Below, in pieces: positions 21,767 through 31,258 of a DNA stretch of 38,034 bases. Source of the stretch: Salinivirgaceae bacterium. Lineage in GTDB: Bacteria; Bacteroidota; Bacteroidia; Bacteroidales; SZUA-534. How positions within the stretch are numbered: the first letter of the stretch is position 1; the number at the start of each line of letters is the position of its first letter. The position numbers were made by a program, and so were the translations under genes. The notes beneath the pieces are model-generated. The model saw nothing but the letters and a program-made list of their open reading frames with translations. It did no database searches and was not told the DNA's origin. The DNA lies in contig JAGCNL010000027.1 in assembly GCA_017645945.1 (NCBI GenBank), forward strand, positions 1 through 38,034. Reading direction: 5' to 3'.

Positions 21767-22837
21767 CTATGATTTAAAACGTTGATATACAAGCTCAAGG
21801 AAATCAACCGTTGTTTCGTCTTCCTGGTCCCAGTTGCGGTTGCTGAAAAGCTTGTCTAATGCCTCGTTGATATTCTCCGAGCTCTCAATATCGTCGATGG
21901 TGAGTTCATACTGCTGGCTGTCGTGGTCGAACAACTCGTTGATGAACCTTATGCGGTCGTTGATTTTGATGGCTTTGCGAAGGTTTGTTATCGGGCGGCT
22001 GTTGAACCGCGATGCCAGATTGGCTTTCTTCTCAAGCCCTGCCAGCACATCGTTCACTGATGGTGTGTTCTGCTGGAATTTCTCAGCCAGAGTGCTCGGT
22101 TTTGTCTCGGTTTTTGCGGGCTCGGCTGGTGTTGGCTCTGTTGGTTGCTGCTCATTTTCAGCCATATAAGTCTGTTCAACATCGGCTGTGTTGTCGGCAA
22201 ACATATCGGCCAGCGATTGGGCTTTTTTTGCTTCTTCGGCCTTGCGGGCAGCTTCTTCCTCAGCTTTTCGTGCGGCTTCCTCGGCAGCTTTTCGCGCTTC
22301 CTCCTCAGCGGCGGCCTTCTTTGCAGCCTCCTCAATGGCTATCTGGCGCACTTTTTCAAGTTCTGCAGCCCGTTTTGCGGCTTCAGCCTCGGCAATACGG
22401 CGCGCTTCCTCTTCGGCAGCGGCTTTGCGTGCAGCCGCTTCAGCCTCAGCTTGTTTGCGTGCGTTCTCTTGCATTTCGAGCATAGCCTTTCGTGCGGCTT
22501 CAAGTTCTTCAGTGGCTTTCCGCGCTGCTTCAATTTCGGCCTTGCGACGTGCATCTTCCTCCTCAGCAGCCTTTTTCGCGGCTTCGGCTTCGGCAAAGAG
22601 CCGTTTCTCCTCCTCTTCGGCGGCTTTTCGGGCGGCTATCGCGGCAGCGTTGTCAGACTCTGCGGCATCATTGTCGGGCGACAAATGAACGGCGATGTTG
22701 TTCAGCGCCTGAATCTTATTTATCAGCATTTCAACCTCATAGCCTTGAACCTCACCGTCGTCGGGCAGGTTCTCAATCAACGATACAAGAACCGTTGCCT
22801 CGGCCTTGATTATTTTGATTAGATTTTTTGTTTGCAT
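21767..22837 (-). CDS. Ala/Glu/Lys-rich coiled-coil protein of the tdk-rsmI neighbourhood
   Basis: The 356-residue protein starts at ATG 22837 (MQTKNLIKIIKAEATVLVSLIENLPDD, in part). Residues 1-60 form a helical N-domain. Residues about 75-215 are an uninterrupted coiled coil of AARKAAEEEEARR-like repeats, similar in composition to TolA or the IgA-binding coiled coils. A disordered Pro/Thr/Glu linker (about 225-260) follows, then a conserved C-terminal domain with SRPITNLRKAIKINDRIRF and NELFDHDSQQYE, known from Bacteroidales proteins encoded between tdk and rsmI. No signal peptide is present, so it is cytoplasmic. Its function is unknown. A TATTTTTG -7-like box lies at 22863-22870. Reading frames on the other strand are composition artefacts. 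Confidence 0.75.
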   Translation of the reverse strand: MQTKNLIKIIKAEATVLVSLIENLPDDGEVQGYEVEMLINKIQALNNIAVHLSPDNDAAESDNAAAIAARKAAEEEEKRLFAEAEAAKKAAEEEDARRKAEIEAARKATEELEAARKAMLEMQENARKQAEAEAAARKAAAEEEARRIAEAEAAKRAAELEKVRQIAIEEAAKKAAAEEEARKAAEEAARKAEEEAARKAEEAKKAQSLADMFADNTADVEQTYMAENEQQPTEPTPAEPAKTETKPSTLAEKFQQNTPSVNDVLAGLEKKANLASRFNSRPITNLRKAIKINDRIRFINELFDHDSQQYELTIDDIESSENINEALDKLFSNRNWDQEDETTVDFLELVYQRFKS

Positions 22838-22919
22838 CGCTTTCGATAAAGATTTATTTTGCCAAAAATAACGATAACTTAAAACAAGAATTGTCGCACA
22901 CCTAATTTTTTGTACTGAT

Positions 22920-23489
22920 ATGTTTATGGAAAATGGCAATGCCGATGGCGGACGGATTGAAGTTATTTGTGGCTCAATGTTTTCGGGCAAGACCGAAGAA
23001 CTGATTCGGCGCCTGCGCAGGGCGAAGTTTGCGCGGCAGCGAGTTGAGATTTTCAAGCCCGCTGTCGATGTTCGGTACTCGGATGTGAATGTGGTGTCGC
23101 ATGATGACAATTCGATTCCCTCAACGCCCGTTGAGAGTGCGCAGAATATTCTGAATTTGGCCAGCAATGTGCAAGTTGTGGGCATTGATGAGGCGCAGTT
23201 CTTCGACGACGGCCTTGTTGATGTGTGCAACCAGTTGGCTAACAGCGGTGTGCGCGTCATTGTTGCCGGGCTCGATATGGATTATCTGGGCAAACCCTTT
23301 GGTCCGATGCCCAAACTCATGGCCATTGCCGACGATGTGCTGAAGGTTCATGCCGTTTGTGTGCGCTGCGGTGCGCTGGCGCAGTTCTCGCATCGTCTTG
23401 CCAAAACTGACAAGCTGGTGCTTCTGGGTGAGACTGACAGTTACGAACCGCTGTGCCGCCGCTGCTTTTTGCAGGCAACATCGAAATAA
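22920..23489 (+). CDS. tdk: Thymidine kinase
   Basis: This 189-residue protein is a type II thymidine kinase, which phosphorylates thymidine with ATP for salvage. It has a P-loop [23 protein letters not shown] (Walker B and catalytic Glu), [17 protein letters not shown] (lasso region) and a zinc site from CVRCG and CRRCF with the [13 protein letters not shown] motif. Its start is either ATG 22920 or ATG 22926 (MENGNADGG). It is transcribed divergently from the coiled-coil/rsmI operon and ends just before a hairpin shared with the convergent TonB receptor gene. Confidence 0.95.
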   Translation: MFMENGNADGGRIEVICGSMFSGKTEELIRRLRRAKFARQRVEIFKPAVDVRYSDVNVVSHDDNSIPSTPVESAQNILNLASNVQVVGIDEAQFFDDGLVDVCNQLANSGVRVIVAGLDMDYLGKPFGPMPKLMAIADDVLKVHAVCVRCGALAQFSHRLAKTDKLVLLGETDSYEPLCRRCFLQATSK

Positions 23490-23495
23490 CAGCCA

Positions 23496-23529
23496 ATAAA
23501 AAAACCGCCCGAATCACTTCGAGCGGTTT
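23496..23529 (-). terminator. Terminator between tdk and the TonB receptor
   Basis: AAACCGC-C-GAA (23502-23513) pairs with TTC-G-A-GCGGTTT (23518-23529) around TCAC. On the minus strand the stem is followed by a run of T, so it ends the TonB receptor transcript. On the plus strand the T-run is short. Confidence 0.8.
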
Positions 23530-23572
23530 CCCAAACTAATTATAAAAAACTAACCTCTAAACCTCTCAGTTA

Positions 23573-26500
23573 TTAGAATCCGAAGCTTACGCCTACAGAG
23601 TAGATTCCGCCAATCTTGTCACCGTAGGGGAACTCACGCTGCTCAGTGTTGAACAGGTTGTGTCCGTTCAGGTACACCTCAATGCCATCAGCTGGCTTGT
23701 AGCCAAGTTTCAGGCTAACGGTGAAGCGGTCGTCAAGTTTCTCGGTGCTGTACTTGGTGGCGTAGGTACGCTTGCCAATGTAGTTGCCGTAGGCGGTGAT
23801 GTCGATTTTCGGAGTTGGCTTGTAAATAAGACCAATCATACCGTAAACGCTAGGAGTAGCCTTGTGTACGTGGCCATTCTCAAGTTGTGTCTCATACGGC
23901 TGCGAGTTACCGAAGGTGAAGATGCTGTTGTCGTTGAAAACACCATAGCGGATAGCGTAATATGCTGCATAAGCGGTGTTGTCAGTGCTGCCTTTCAAGT
24001 CGTCGAGGAATGCTTGTTTGTCATCAGCTGCGGCATATCCTGCTGCAATTTCTTCAACTTTCGACTGGTCAATATCGCTCATTGCGCGGTGCAGGTATTT
24101 CTGGTATGTGCCGAAATAAGTCTTGAAATCGTCTGATTCGAAATCAACAGGAATCGGTGTCTGGTTTCCGTTTTCGTCAACTTGTACACCCAGAACCTTC
24201 ATCAGCTGCTGCTCGGTGAATGTGCCGCTTGCCATAAGTTCGTTGATGGCTGCAGTCTGCATATCCTCGGCCATGGCAGGCACTTGGGTAATCATACCGA
24301 AAATCTGTCCCAACTGGCCAAGAATCTCGGAATTCTGATTGTAAGCGTAGTAGTTGTCGATTTTGGTCTGCTGAATGTTGGCGTTCACTTTGGCAATCAA
24401 CTTTTTCGATATAATCCAGTCGATGTTCACACCAAAGCCCATCTGTTTAACCTTATATGGCAACTCGCTGTACTTGATTGTCGATATCACACTTGTGTTG
24501 CCCATGAAAGTGTTGAGTGCGCCCATATCCAAATCACCCTCGGTGATGCTCCGGAGCGATTTCAGCACTTCAGGATTAGTCATGAAGGCATCGAGTTTTT
24601 CATACGGCATGATAACCGATGATTTGTTAGCCTTGAGTGCGCCAAAATCCTCGCTCAATGAGTAGTAAAGTTCGGCATCCACAAGGATGTTCTTTGTCGG
24701 ACGCCAGCGGTAACCGAACTCAACGTTCTGAGTTTTTGCCAATGGAGCTTCCTTGTCGGCGTCAAAGTAGATTGTGTCAGGCGGCATCAGACCGTCGCGG
24801 TGCCATGTGTATTTGGTGTTCGAGTTAACGAAGTTGGCCGAACGCATTGCTGTGCTGTACGATGCACGGACAATGTTGTTCTCGTTAATCAGGTAGTTGG
24901 CGCCAACCTGGTACGATGGGTTCCACTTGTCGGGGATGTTTGTCTTGTCGAAACGTGCAGCACCAATCACGCGGAAGTTGCCCATGTGGAAGTCGGCACG
25001 GAGGCTAGGCGCAATGTCGCTCAATTCAGCCTTGTTGCCGTCGAAATAGCCAGTCAGGTGGCGTGCGTTGGGCGATTTGTAATCATGGCCGTGATATGTC
25101 CATGTGTAGTCGTTGGGGTCGCTCGAGTTGGTAAAATCAGGAATATTATCAATAAAGTTCACATAGTTATAAGCCACACCTGGAACCACGTTCAGAATGT
25201 CGCCAACCTTTATGTCGTACTCGGCACTGGCCTGGAAGTTGTGAGCATAAACCTTGAAGCCCGGAACACCTTTCATATAGTCTTGTGGGCCACCCATATA
25301 GTTGACATTCATGCTCAAACCATAGATGTCGGCATTCAAGTTCACATAACCGGTTTTGAACACGCGCTCAGCCTGGGCAACTGGCAACTCACCAACAGGG
25401 TTGCAAGACGCACGCGACTGCTGATAACCAAATGAAAGGTCGAAGTTCATGTCTTCAGTCGGACGGTAGTTCAAGTAAGAGTTGAAACCGTACGATTTAC
25501 GAGAAAGACCTGGGTCGTCGTACATATTGCTGATTTCGGCTTCATACTCCTTGCACTCATACAAGGCGTAAGGCAGATTATTGGCCAAACCGCTAAGGAA
25601 TGCCTCAACAGTCGCTGCAGATGGTTCGCTTCCGTAGTTTGCTAAAAATGCGTCGGGGCTTTGCTCGAACTTCCCTTTTTGGATTTCAAGAATCTGTGCC
25701 TTCAGTGCATCAGGAACTTCACTTGCAATTGCACCAAATGTGAAAGCCTGCTTCAGGTTTTCAATGTCGGTCATTTTGTAGTAGCCGCCTGTCGATGCGT
25801 CAATGAGTTTAGCCTTCGATGGGTCGGGTATAAGTGTCATGTTGCCTTGTTCGTCAAATACTGGAGTGTTATACGGTTGACCGGTTGCATCAACCATCCC
25901 CAAGAAATGTGCCATCTGGCCTTGGCTCATACCTCCTTGTTGTGCAATCAACGCACGCTCACCATCCGAAAGTTTCGAATAGTAGAGACCATGAGTCGGG
26001 TAAACATAGAGTTCATTGGTGTTGCGGCGGCGATATTGAAGGTTGGCCGTCAAACCAACGCTGAGTTTCTTGTTGATGTTCTTGCGGTAAGCCACATCGC
26101 CAACGTAGTTCTCGTGAGTACCCATGGTCAGGTTGCCTTGCAGCTCTTTCGAGTTCTCACCAGGTTTCTCAGTGATGATGTTGATAACACCCATCAGAGC
26201 GTTGGGACCGTAGAGTGCGGCATTGGCGCCGCGCACAACCTCAATGCGTTCTATATCCTCAACGCCTATTGGCAGAAGGTCGAAGTTGGCGTCCCCGGTT
26301 GCATAGTTGTGTGCAATGCGGCCGTCAATCATCAGCAGAGTGTTGGCGTTCTCGGTGTAAATCATCATCTGGTTGTCAGGAATGTTGTTCAATCCGCGGA
26401 TGTGCACATCGTACATTCCGTTGGTCTTCTCCTGAACAATCATGCCTGGAATCAAGCGGAGAGCCTCCTCAATGGTGGTGATGCCGTATGAGCGAATCTC

Positions 26501-26782
26501 AGCTTTGGTGATAACTGTCGAAGCCAGAGGCGATTTGAACGAGTCCTCAGCCTTCTTTGATGCTGACGACACCGATTTGTTCATGATCATGGCGAACAGG
26601 TCGTCCATTGAGACTCCCATAATGTCAGCCAGTTTCATCACGTCCTCAAACGGCATCTCAAGCAGTTCGTCGTACGAAAGATTCATAATGTCGTCTTTTG
26701 TCATCGACGACACGTCTTTTTGTGCAAACACTTGGCCAACAATCGCAAAAGCCAAGGTTAAGCAGAGTAATATTTTCTTCAT
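23573..26782 (-). CDS. TonB-dependent outer-membrane receptor, copy B
   Basis: The protein has 1069 residues. The signal peptide MKKILLCLTLAFAIVGQVFA is followed by an acidic periplasmic segment (SSMTKDDIMNLSYDELLEMP and onward to about residue 70). The TonB plug (about 80-210) has STVITKAEIRSYG, EALRLIPGMIV, HIRGLNNIPDNQM, MIDGRIAHN, IERIEVVRGANAALYGPNA and GVINIITEKP. A 22-strand-type barrel follows and ends in GGIYSVGVSFGF with the terminal Phe needed for insertion. There is no carboxypeptidase-like N-domain and no SusD neighbour, so it is not a typical glycan-utilisation pair. The ligand is unknown. It follows a YfiR-like gene by 32 bases, as its paralogue does. Family relatives in other phyla often sit beside YfiR proteins. 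Confidence 0.9.
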   Translation of the reverse strand: MKKILLCLTLAFAIVGQVFAQKDVSSMTKDDIMNLSYDELLEMPFEDVMKLADIMGVSMDDLFAMIMNKSVSSASKKAEDSFKSPLASTVITKAEIRSYGITTIEEALRLIPGMIVQEKTNGMYDVHIRGLNNIPDNQMMIYTENANTLLMIDGRIAHNYATGDANFDLLPIGVEDIERIEVVRGANAALYGPNALMGVINIITEKPGENSKELQGNLTMGTHENYVGDVAYRKNINKKLSVGLTANLQYRRRNTNELYVYPTHGLYYSKLSDGERALIAQQGGMSQGQMAHFLGMVDATGQPYNTPVFDEQGNMTLIPDPSKAKLIDASTGGYYKMTDIENLKQAFTFGAIASEVPDALKAQILEIQKGKFEQSPDAFLANYGSEPSAATVEAFLSGLANNLPYALYECKEYEAEISNMYDDPGLSRKSYGFNSYLNYRPTEDMNFDLSFGYQQSRASCNPVGELPVAQAERVFKTGYVNLNADIYGLSMNVNYMGGPQDYMKGVPGFKVYAHNFQASAEYDIKVGDILNVVPGVAYNYVNFIDNIPDFTNSSDPNDYTWTYHGHDYKSPNARHLTGYFDGNKAELSDIAPSLRADFHMGNFRVIGAARFDKTNIPDKWNPSYQVGANYLINENNIVRASYSTAMRSANFVNSNTKYTWHRDGLMPPDTIYFDADKEAPLAKTQNVEFGYRWRPTKNILVDAELYYSLSEDFGALKANKSSVIMPYEKLDAFMTNPEVLKSLRSITEGDLDMGALNTFMGNTSVISTIKYSELPYKVKQMGFGVNIDWIISKKLIAKVNANIQQTKIDNYYAYNQNSEILGQLGQIFGMITQVPAMAEDMQTAAINELMASGTFTEQQLMKVLGVQVDENGNQTPIPVDFESDDFKTYFGTYQKYLHRAMSDIDQSKVEEIAAGYAAADDKQAFLDDLKGSTDNTAYAAYYAIRYGVFNDNSIFTFGNSQPYETQLENGHVHKATPSVYGMIGLIYKPTPKIDITAYGNYIGKRTYATKYSTEKLDDRFTVSLKLGYKPADGIEVYLNGHNLFNTEQREFPYGDKIGGIYSVGVSFGF

Positions 26783-26814
26783 TTTCGAAAATTTAAGTTA
26801 TAGTTTCCTTTTTG

Positions 26815-27324
26815 TTATTTGACAACAACCCCCAGTGCTGTCAACTGCTGTGATACTTTGACACCAGACTCGGCAAGGTGCTGCTCGTTCACTTCGTATT
26901 TCAGCTTGCCATCAACCTTGATGTAGTTGATGCCCGAAGTTGAAAGTGCGAGTCCCGGCTTGTCGGTTACAACAACCACGCCTTTGCCCTTAATCTTACC
27001 AACGAACCCGTCAGCTGCATCTGATTTGTCGGCAGTAACATACAGGATGTGCATTTTTGTTACGTCGTCGCCAGATCCAACTTCCTTGATCTTAATACTC
27101 TGCGAACCCACGCCTTTTTTTTCGGCAATGGCGTTCAATTCGGGAACGATAGACTGATTGCCATAAACGCCAATCACGAAATCGCCCGATTGCTTAGCTT
27201 GCGGCCATTCAATGTTTCTTGCAAAGTTGTACATGAACAGCGCTTTGAACTTCTCGTCTTGCGCTCTTGCTGTAGTTGCTATCAGCAGGAGTGCGGTAAT
27301 AGCCAATACTGTTTTTCTCATCAT
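26815..27324 (-). CDS. YfiR-like (DUF4154) periplasmic protein, copy B
   Basis: The 169-residue protein starts at ATG 27324 or 27321 (MRKTVLAITALLLIATTARA). After the signal peptide, KFKALFMYNFARNIEWP is the DUF4154/YfiR hallmark, followed by FVIGVYGNQSIVPELNAIA and a C-terminal KVSQQLTALGVVV. In Pseudomonas YfiR is a periplasmic regulator of a diguanylate cyclase, but many YfiR-like proteins in other groups accompany TonB receptors and no cyclase. No cyclase is seen here. The protein matches copy A at 147 of 168 positions by my count, and the first 80 residues after the signal peptide are almost unchanged even in DNA. It forms one operon with TonB receptor copy B. Confidence 0.85.
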   Translation of the reverse strand: MMRKTVLAITALLLIATTARAQDEKFKALFMYNFARNIEWPQAKQSGDFVIGVYGNQSIVPELNAIAEKKGVGSQSIKIKEVGSGDDVTKMHILYVTADKSDAADGFVGKIKGKGVVVVTDKPGLALSTSGINYIKVDGKLKYEVNEQHLAESGVKVSQQLTALGVVVK

Positions 27325-27453
27325 AAAATTTAATTTAACCAATTAACAACTTCATATAGTTCACTTTCGTTTTTCAGGACTTTCTACGATATATATTTCA
27401 TTTTGTTTTTATTTCAGCGAAATCTTTGAATAATTGATAAAATGTGATAACAT

Positions 27454-27529
27454 AAAAAAAGCCGTCTAACTCAGTCCAGCATTGATTCCGTAGGGTGAAA
27501 TCTCATTGTCGAAAAAAGAGGTGACGGCT
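27454..27529 (-). terminator. Possible long-loop terminator
   Basis: On the minus strand AGCCGTC (27523-27529) can pair with GACGGCT (27460-27466), followed by a run of T. The 56-base loop makes it weak. It overlaps the 3' end of the 89-aa reading frame and lies upstream of YfiR copy B. Confidence 0.4.
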
Positions 27530-27735
27530 GCTATCGGGGCTACATCGGCGTGTTTGCCGGTGAGGCGGCTCATTTTGAAAAAGTTTTCAGAATCAACCAT
27601 TTGCCTGAATGCCCGCTGGCTGGTTTTCTGATTACCTATATATTTGATACTGATTGTCGGCATTTTGTCTGGTTTCTCACATTTAAAATCCCCATCAAAA
27701 CCAGAATTAGGGAAGACCACAGCTGTTTTACCCAT
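27466..27735 (-). CDS. Uncertain small protein between the two YfiR-TonB cassettes
   Basis: The 89-residue frame starts at ATG 27735 (MGKTAVVFPNSGFDGDFKC); a longer reading to 27765 is possible. There is no signal peptide and no motif I recognise. It mixes strand-like and helical segments (TISIKYIGNQKTSQRAFRQMVD, in part SQRAFRQMVD) and ends NEISPYGINAGLS. Its 3' end overlaps a terminator-like stem, which counts against it. It could be a real small gene, a remnant of something lost between the duplicated cassettes, or chance. Confidence 0.35.
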   Translation of the reverse strand: MGKTAVVFPNSGFDGDFKCEKPDKMPTISIKYIGNQKTSQRAFRQMVDSENFFKMSRLTGKHADVAPIAAVTSFFDNEISPYGINAGLS

Positions 27736-28017
27736 ATAGTGTCGAATTAACAAAATGTTACTCACGCACCAACTTCACCGGCGCAAAAGTAACGATTAGG
27801 CTATTCAAGCGGTAGGCAATTGGATATACGTGCAAAAAAAAGAGACAAACATTTTTTCAATGAAATCCGATAATATGCTCGCATACAGATGTTTAAGCCG
27901 ATTGCAAACGTTGGCGGTTGTTTGACGAAATAATAAAAAAGCTGCCTGGTTTCCCAGGCAGCCCCCAACTAAATTAATTAACCACAAAAATTAATTAACC
28001 ACAAACTAAGCTCTATT
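27736..28017. other. Gap between the 89-aa frame and TonB receptor copy A
   Basis: Apart from the terminator at 27935-27962 I see no gene. GCAAACGTTGGC at 27904-27915 repeats a half of the palindrome at 32117-32135. Confidence 0.5.
27935..27962 (-). terminator. Terminator of TonB receptor copy A
   Basis: On the minus strand GCTGCCTGG pairs perfectly with CCAGGCAGC around a GAAA tetraloop, followed by TTTTTT. It is 56 bases after the receptor stop. Confidence 0.92.
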
Positions 28018-31000
28018 TTAGAATCCGAAATTAATGCCAACCGAATAAATTCCGCCAATCTTGTCACCGTAGGGGAACTCACGCTGCTCGTTGTTGAGCA
28101 TGTTGTGACCATTCAGGAACACTTCCATTCCAGGAACCGGCTTGTAGGCGAGTTTCATGCTCAGCGTGAAGCGGTCTTTCAGCTCAACTGCATTGTCGCC
28201 CATGTTGTACTTGGTGGCGTAGGTGCGCTTGCCAAGATAGTTGCCGTAGGCGGTGATATCAATCTTAGGTGTCGGCTTGTAGATAAGGCCAACCATACCA
28301 TAGAGCGACGGTGTTGCCTTGTGAACATGTCCGTTTTCGGTTGGGGTCTCATATGGCTTTGAGTCACCAAAGGTGAATGTGCCCTCGTCGTTGTAAACAC
28401 CATAGCGGATAGCATAGTATGCTGTGTATTCGGTGTCGTTATTGCTGTTTTTCAACTCATCAAGGAAAGCCTGCTTGTCATCAGCCGCAGCGTATCTAGC
28501 GGCAATGTCGGCAACCATCGATTGGTCAATATCGCCCATGGCGCGATGCAGATATTTCTCGTATGTAGCGAAATATTTCTTAAAGTCATCTGATTCGAAA
28601 TCAACAGGTATTGGCGTTTGGTTTCCGTTTTCATCAACTTCTACACCCAAAACTCTCATCAATTGCTGCTCTGTGAAAGTACCACTCGCCATAAGCTCGT
28701 TGATGGCAGCTGTCTGCATATCCTCAGCCATTGCAGGCACCTGGGTAATCATGCCAAAAATCTGACCAAGTTGTCCCAAAATCTCGGTATTCTGGTTGTA
28801 GGCGTAGTAATTGTCGATTTTTGTCTGTTGGATGTTGGCATTCACCTTGGCAATCAACTTCTTCGATATAATCCAGTCGATGTTGATACCGAAGCCCATC
28901 TGCTTAACCTTATATGGCAGGGCACCATATTTGATTGTCGATATGACACTTGTGTTTGCCATGAATGTGCTGAGCGCTTCCATATCCAATTCACCTTCAG
29001 TGATGCTTCTGAGTGACTTCAGCACAGTCGGATTGGTCATGAAAGCATCAAGTTTTTCGTATGGCATGATGACCGATGACTGATAAGCCTTGAGTGCGCC
29101 AAAGTCTTCACTTATAGAATAATATGCTTCGGCATCGACAAGAATTTTCTCTGTCGGACGCCAGCGGTAGCCCAGCTCGGCATTCTGGATTTTAGCGAGT
29201 GGTGCGTCCTTGTCGCCTTTAAAGTAGATAGTGTCAGGCGGCATCAAGCCGTCACGGTGCCAAGTATAGTCGGCAATTGAGTTGGTAAGGTTCGCCGAGC
29301 GCCTTGCGGTACTGTATGACACGCGGACAAGGTTGTTCTCGTTAATTGAATAGTTGGCGCCAGCCTGATAAGTAACATTCCACTTGTCGGGAAGGTTGGT
29401 TTTGTCGAAACGCACGGCGCCAATCGCACGGAAATCGCCCAAACGATAGTCAAGACGCAAGCTCGGTGCGAAGTCGGTCAGCTTGGCAGTTTTTCCTCCT
29501 TGACAGCTCGAAAGGTGACGGCTGCTTGAAAATTTATATCCATGGTCGTGATATGTCCAAGTGAAATCGTTGGCGTCATCCGGATTTGTATAATCGGGAA
29601 TGTAGTCGGCCTGCCATACATAGTTATAGGCCAAACCGGGAACAATGCTCAAGTCGCCAAGTTTCACATCGTACTCGGCATTCAGCTGAACGTTTCTGAC
29701 ATTCACCTTGAACCCGGGTTTGCCTTTCTGAAAATCCTGCATGCCGCCCATATAGCTGGCGTTCAGGCTCAAACCGTAAATATTTGAATTCAGATTGACG
29801 TAGCCTGTTTTCGATACGCGCTCGCAAAGCAGGAACGGAATCTCACCAATTGGTGTTGCGCCCGCACGCGACTGCTGGTAGCCGAACGAAAGGTCGAAAT
29901 TCATATCCTCTGTTGGGCGGTAGTTAACGTACGAGTTGAAACCGTAAGTCTTGCGCGACATTCCGGGGTCGTCGAACATATCGTCCATATTACCCTGCTT
30001 TTCTGTTATATCATAAAGAGAGTATGGCAGATTATTGGCCAAACCGGAAAGGAATGCTTCCACGGTTGCCTCTGAAGGCTCACTTCCATAATTTTGCAGA
30101 AATGCGTCGGGGCTTTGTTCGTACTTTCCTTTTTGGATTTCAAGAATCTGTGCCTTCAGCGCATCGGGAACCTGCTCGGCAATGGCGCCAAAGGTGAACG
30201 CCTGTTTCAGATTTTTAATGTCAGTCATATCGTAATAACCGCCCTGCGATGCATCAATGAGTTTAGCTTTCGACAGGTCGGGTACCAAAGTAACACTACC
30301 GTCGGGATTCACAATCGGCTGATTATACGGTTGGCCCTTTTCATCAACCATACCCATAAAATAAGCCATCATTCCCTGGCTCATTCCATCCTTTGTCACG
30401 TACTTCTCACCTTCGTTCATTTTCGAATAGTAAAGTCCATGACTCGGGTAAACATAGAGCTGGTTGGTATTGCGGCGGCGGTATTGCAGGTTGGCTGTAA
30501 CGCCCACGCTCAGTTTTTTGTTGATGTTGCGGCGGTAAGCCACATCGCCGATGTAGTTCTCGTGTGTGCCCATCATCATGCCGCCTTGCAGAATCTTTGA
30601 ATTCTCGCCTGGTTTCTCAGTGATGATGTTGATAACGCCTGTTACAGCGTTCGGGCCGTAGAGTGCGGCATTTGCGCCACGAACAACCTCAATGCGCTCA
30701 ATATCCTCGATACCAATCGGAAGAATGTCGAAATTCAGGTTGCCGGTTGCGTAGTTGTGCGCGATTCGGCCGTCAATCATGAGCAGAATGTTCGAGTTCT
30801 CAGTGTAGAGCATCATCTGGTTGTCAGGAATGTTGTTCAAGCCACGGATGTGCACGTCGTACATTCCGTTGGTCTTCTCCTGGACAATCATGCCCGGCAC
30901 GAGGCGCAGAGCCTCCTCAATTGAGTTGATACCATACGACCGTATCTCAGCTTTGGTAATTACGGTTGAGGCCAGTGGCGATTTGAACGAGTCCTCAGCC

Positions 31001-31230
31001 TTTTTCGAAGCTGACGACACCGATTTGTTCATAATCATGGCGAACAGGTCGTCCATCGAGACACCCATAATGTCAGCCAGTTTCATCACGTCCTCAAACG
31101 GCATTTCAAGCAGTTCGTCGTAAGTGAGTTTCATAATGTCGTCCTTGGTCATCGACGACACGTCTTTTTGCGCAAGAACTTGGCCAACAATCGCAAAAGC
31201 CAAGGTCAAGCAAAGGATTATTTTCTTCAT
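28018..31230 (-). CDS. TonB-dependent outer-membrane receptor, copy A
   Basis: The protein has 1070 residues from ATG 31230; an upstream TTG at 31242 adds four residues and is not needed. It has the same plan as copy B: signal peptide (MKKIILCLTLAFAIVGQVLA), acidic MTKDDIMKLTYDELLEMPFEDV segment (quoted in part, DDIMKLTYDELLEMP), plug with EALRLVPGMIV and VRGANAALYGPNAVTGVIN, and a barrel ending GGIYSVGINFGF. The plug and periplasmic strands are nearly identical between copies. Differences cluster in regions that should be outer loops, for example GGMMMGTHENYIGD against GNLTMGTHENYVGD, and at about 285-320 and 575-600. This suggests related but distinct ligands. It follows YfiR copy A by 28 bases. 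Confidence 0.9.
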   Translation of the reverse strand: MKKIILCLTLAFAIVGQVLAQKDVSSMTKDDIMKLTYDELLEMPFEDVMKLADIMGVSMDDLFAMIMNKSVSSASKKAEDSFKSPLASTVITKAEIRSYGINSIEEALRLVPGMIVQEKTNGMYDVHIRGLNNIPDNQMMLYTENSNILLMIDGRIAHNYATGNLNFDILPIGIEDIERIEVVRGANAALYGPNAVTGVINIITEKPGENSKILQGGMMMGTHENYIGDVAYRRNINKKLSVGVTANLQYRRRNTNQLYVYPSHGLYYSKMNEGEKYVTKDGMSQGMMAYFMGMVDEKGQPYNQPIVNPDGSVTLVPDLSKAKLIDASQGGYYDMTDIKNLKQAFTFGAIAEQVPDALKAQILEIQKGKYEQSPDAFLQNYGSEPSEATVEAFLSGLANNLPYSLYDITEKQGNMDDMFDDPGMSRKTYGFNSYVNYRPTEDMNFDLSFGYQQSRAGATPIGEIPFLLCERVSKTGYVNLNSNIYGLSLNASYMGGMQDFQKGKPGFKVNVRNVQLNAEYDVKLGDLSIVPGLAYNYVWQADYIPDYTNPDDANDFTWTYHDHGYKFSSSRHLSSCQGGKTAKLTDFAPSLRLDYRLGDFRAIGAVRFDKTNLPDKWNVTYQAGANYSINENNLVRVSYSTARRSANLTNSIADYTWHRDGLMPPDTIYFKGDKDAPLAKIQNAELGYRWRPTEKILVDAEAYYSISEDFGALKAYQSSVIMPYEKLDAFMTNPTVLKSLRSITEGELDMEALSTFMANTSVISTIKYGALPYKVKQMGFGINIDWIISKKLIAKVNANIQQTKIDNYYAYNQNTEILGQLGQIFGMITQVPAMAEDMQTAAINELMASGTFTEQQLMRVLGVEVDENGNQTPIPVDFESDDFKKYFATYEKYLHRAMGDIDQSMVADIAARYAAADDKQAFLDELKNSNNDTEYTAYYAIRYGVYNDEGTFTFGDSKPYETPTENGHVHKATPSLYGMVGLIYKPTPKIDITAYGNYLGKRTYATKYNMGDNAVELKDRFTLSMKLAYKPVPGMEVFLNGHNMLNNEQREFPYGDKIGGIYSVGINFGF

Positions 31231-31258
31231 ATAGAAAAACAAATATTGGTTCCGTTAT

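Noticed and set aside
22145..22822. Plus-strand frames rich in Ser, Phe or Ala opposite the coiled-coil gene
   Set aside because: They are mirror images of the GCN/GAR repeats of the coiled coil.
25661..26491. Plus-strand open frame opposite TonB receptor copy B
   Set aside because: The receptor is certain by plug motifs and signal peptide; the antisense translation is featureless.
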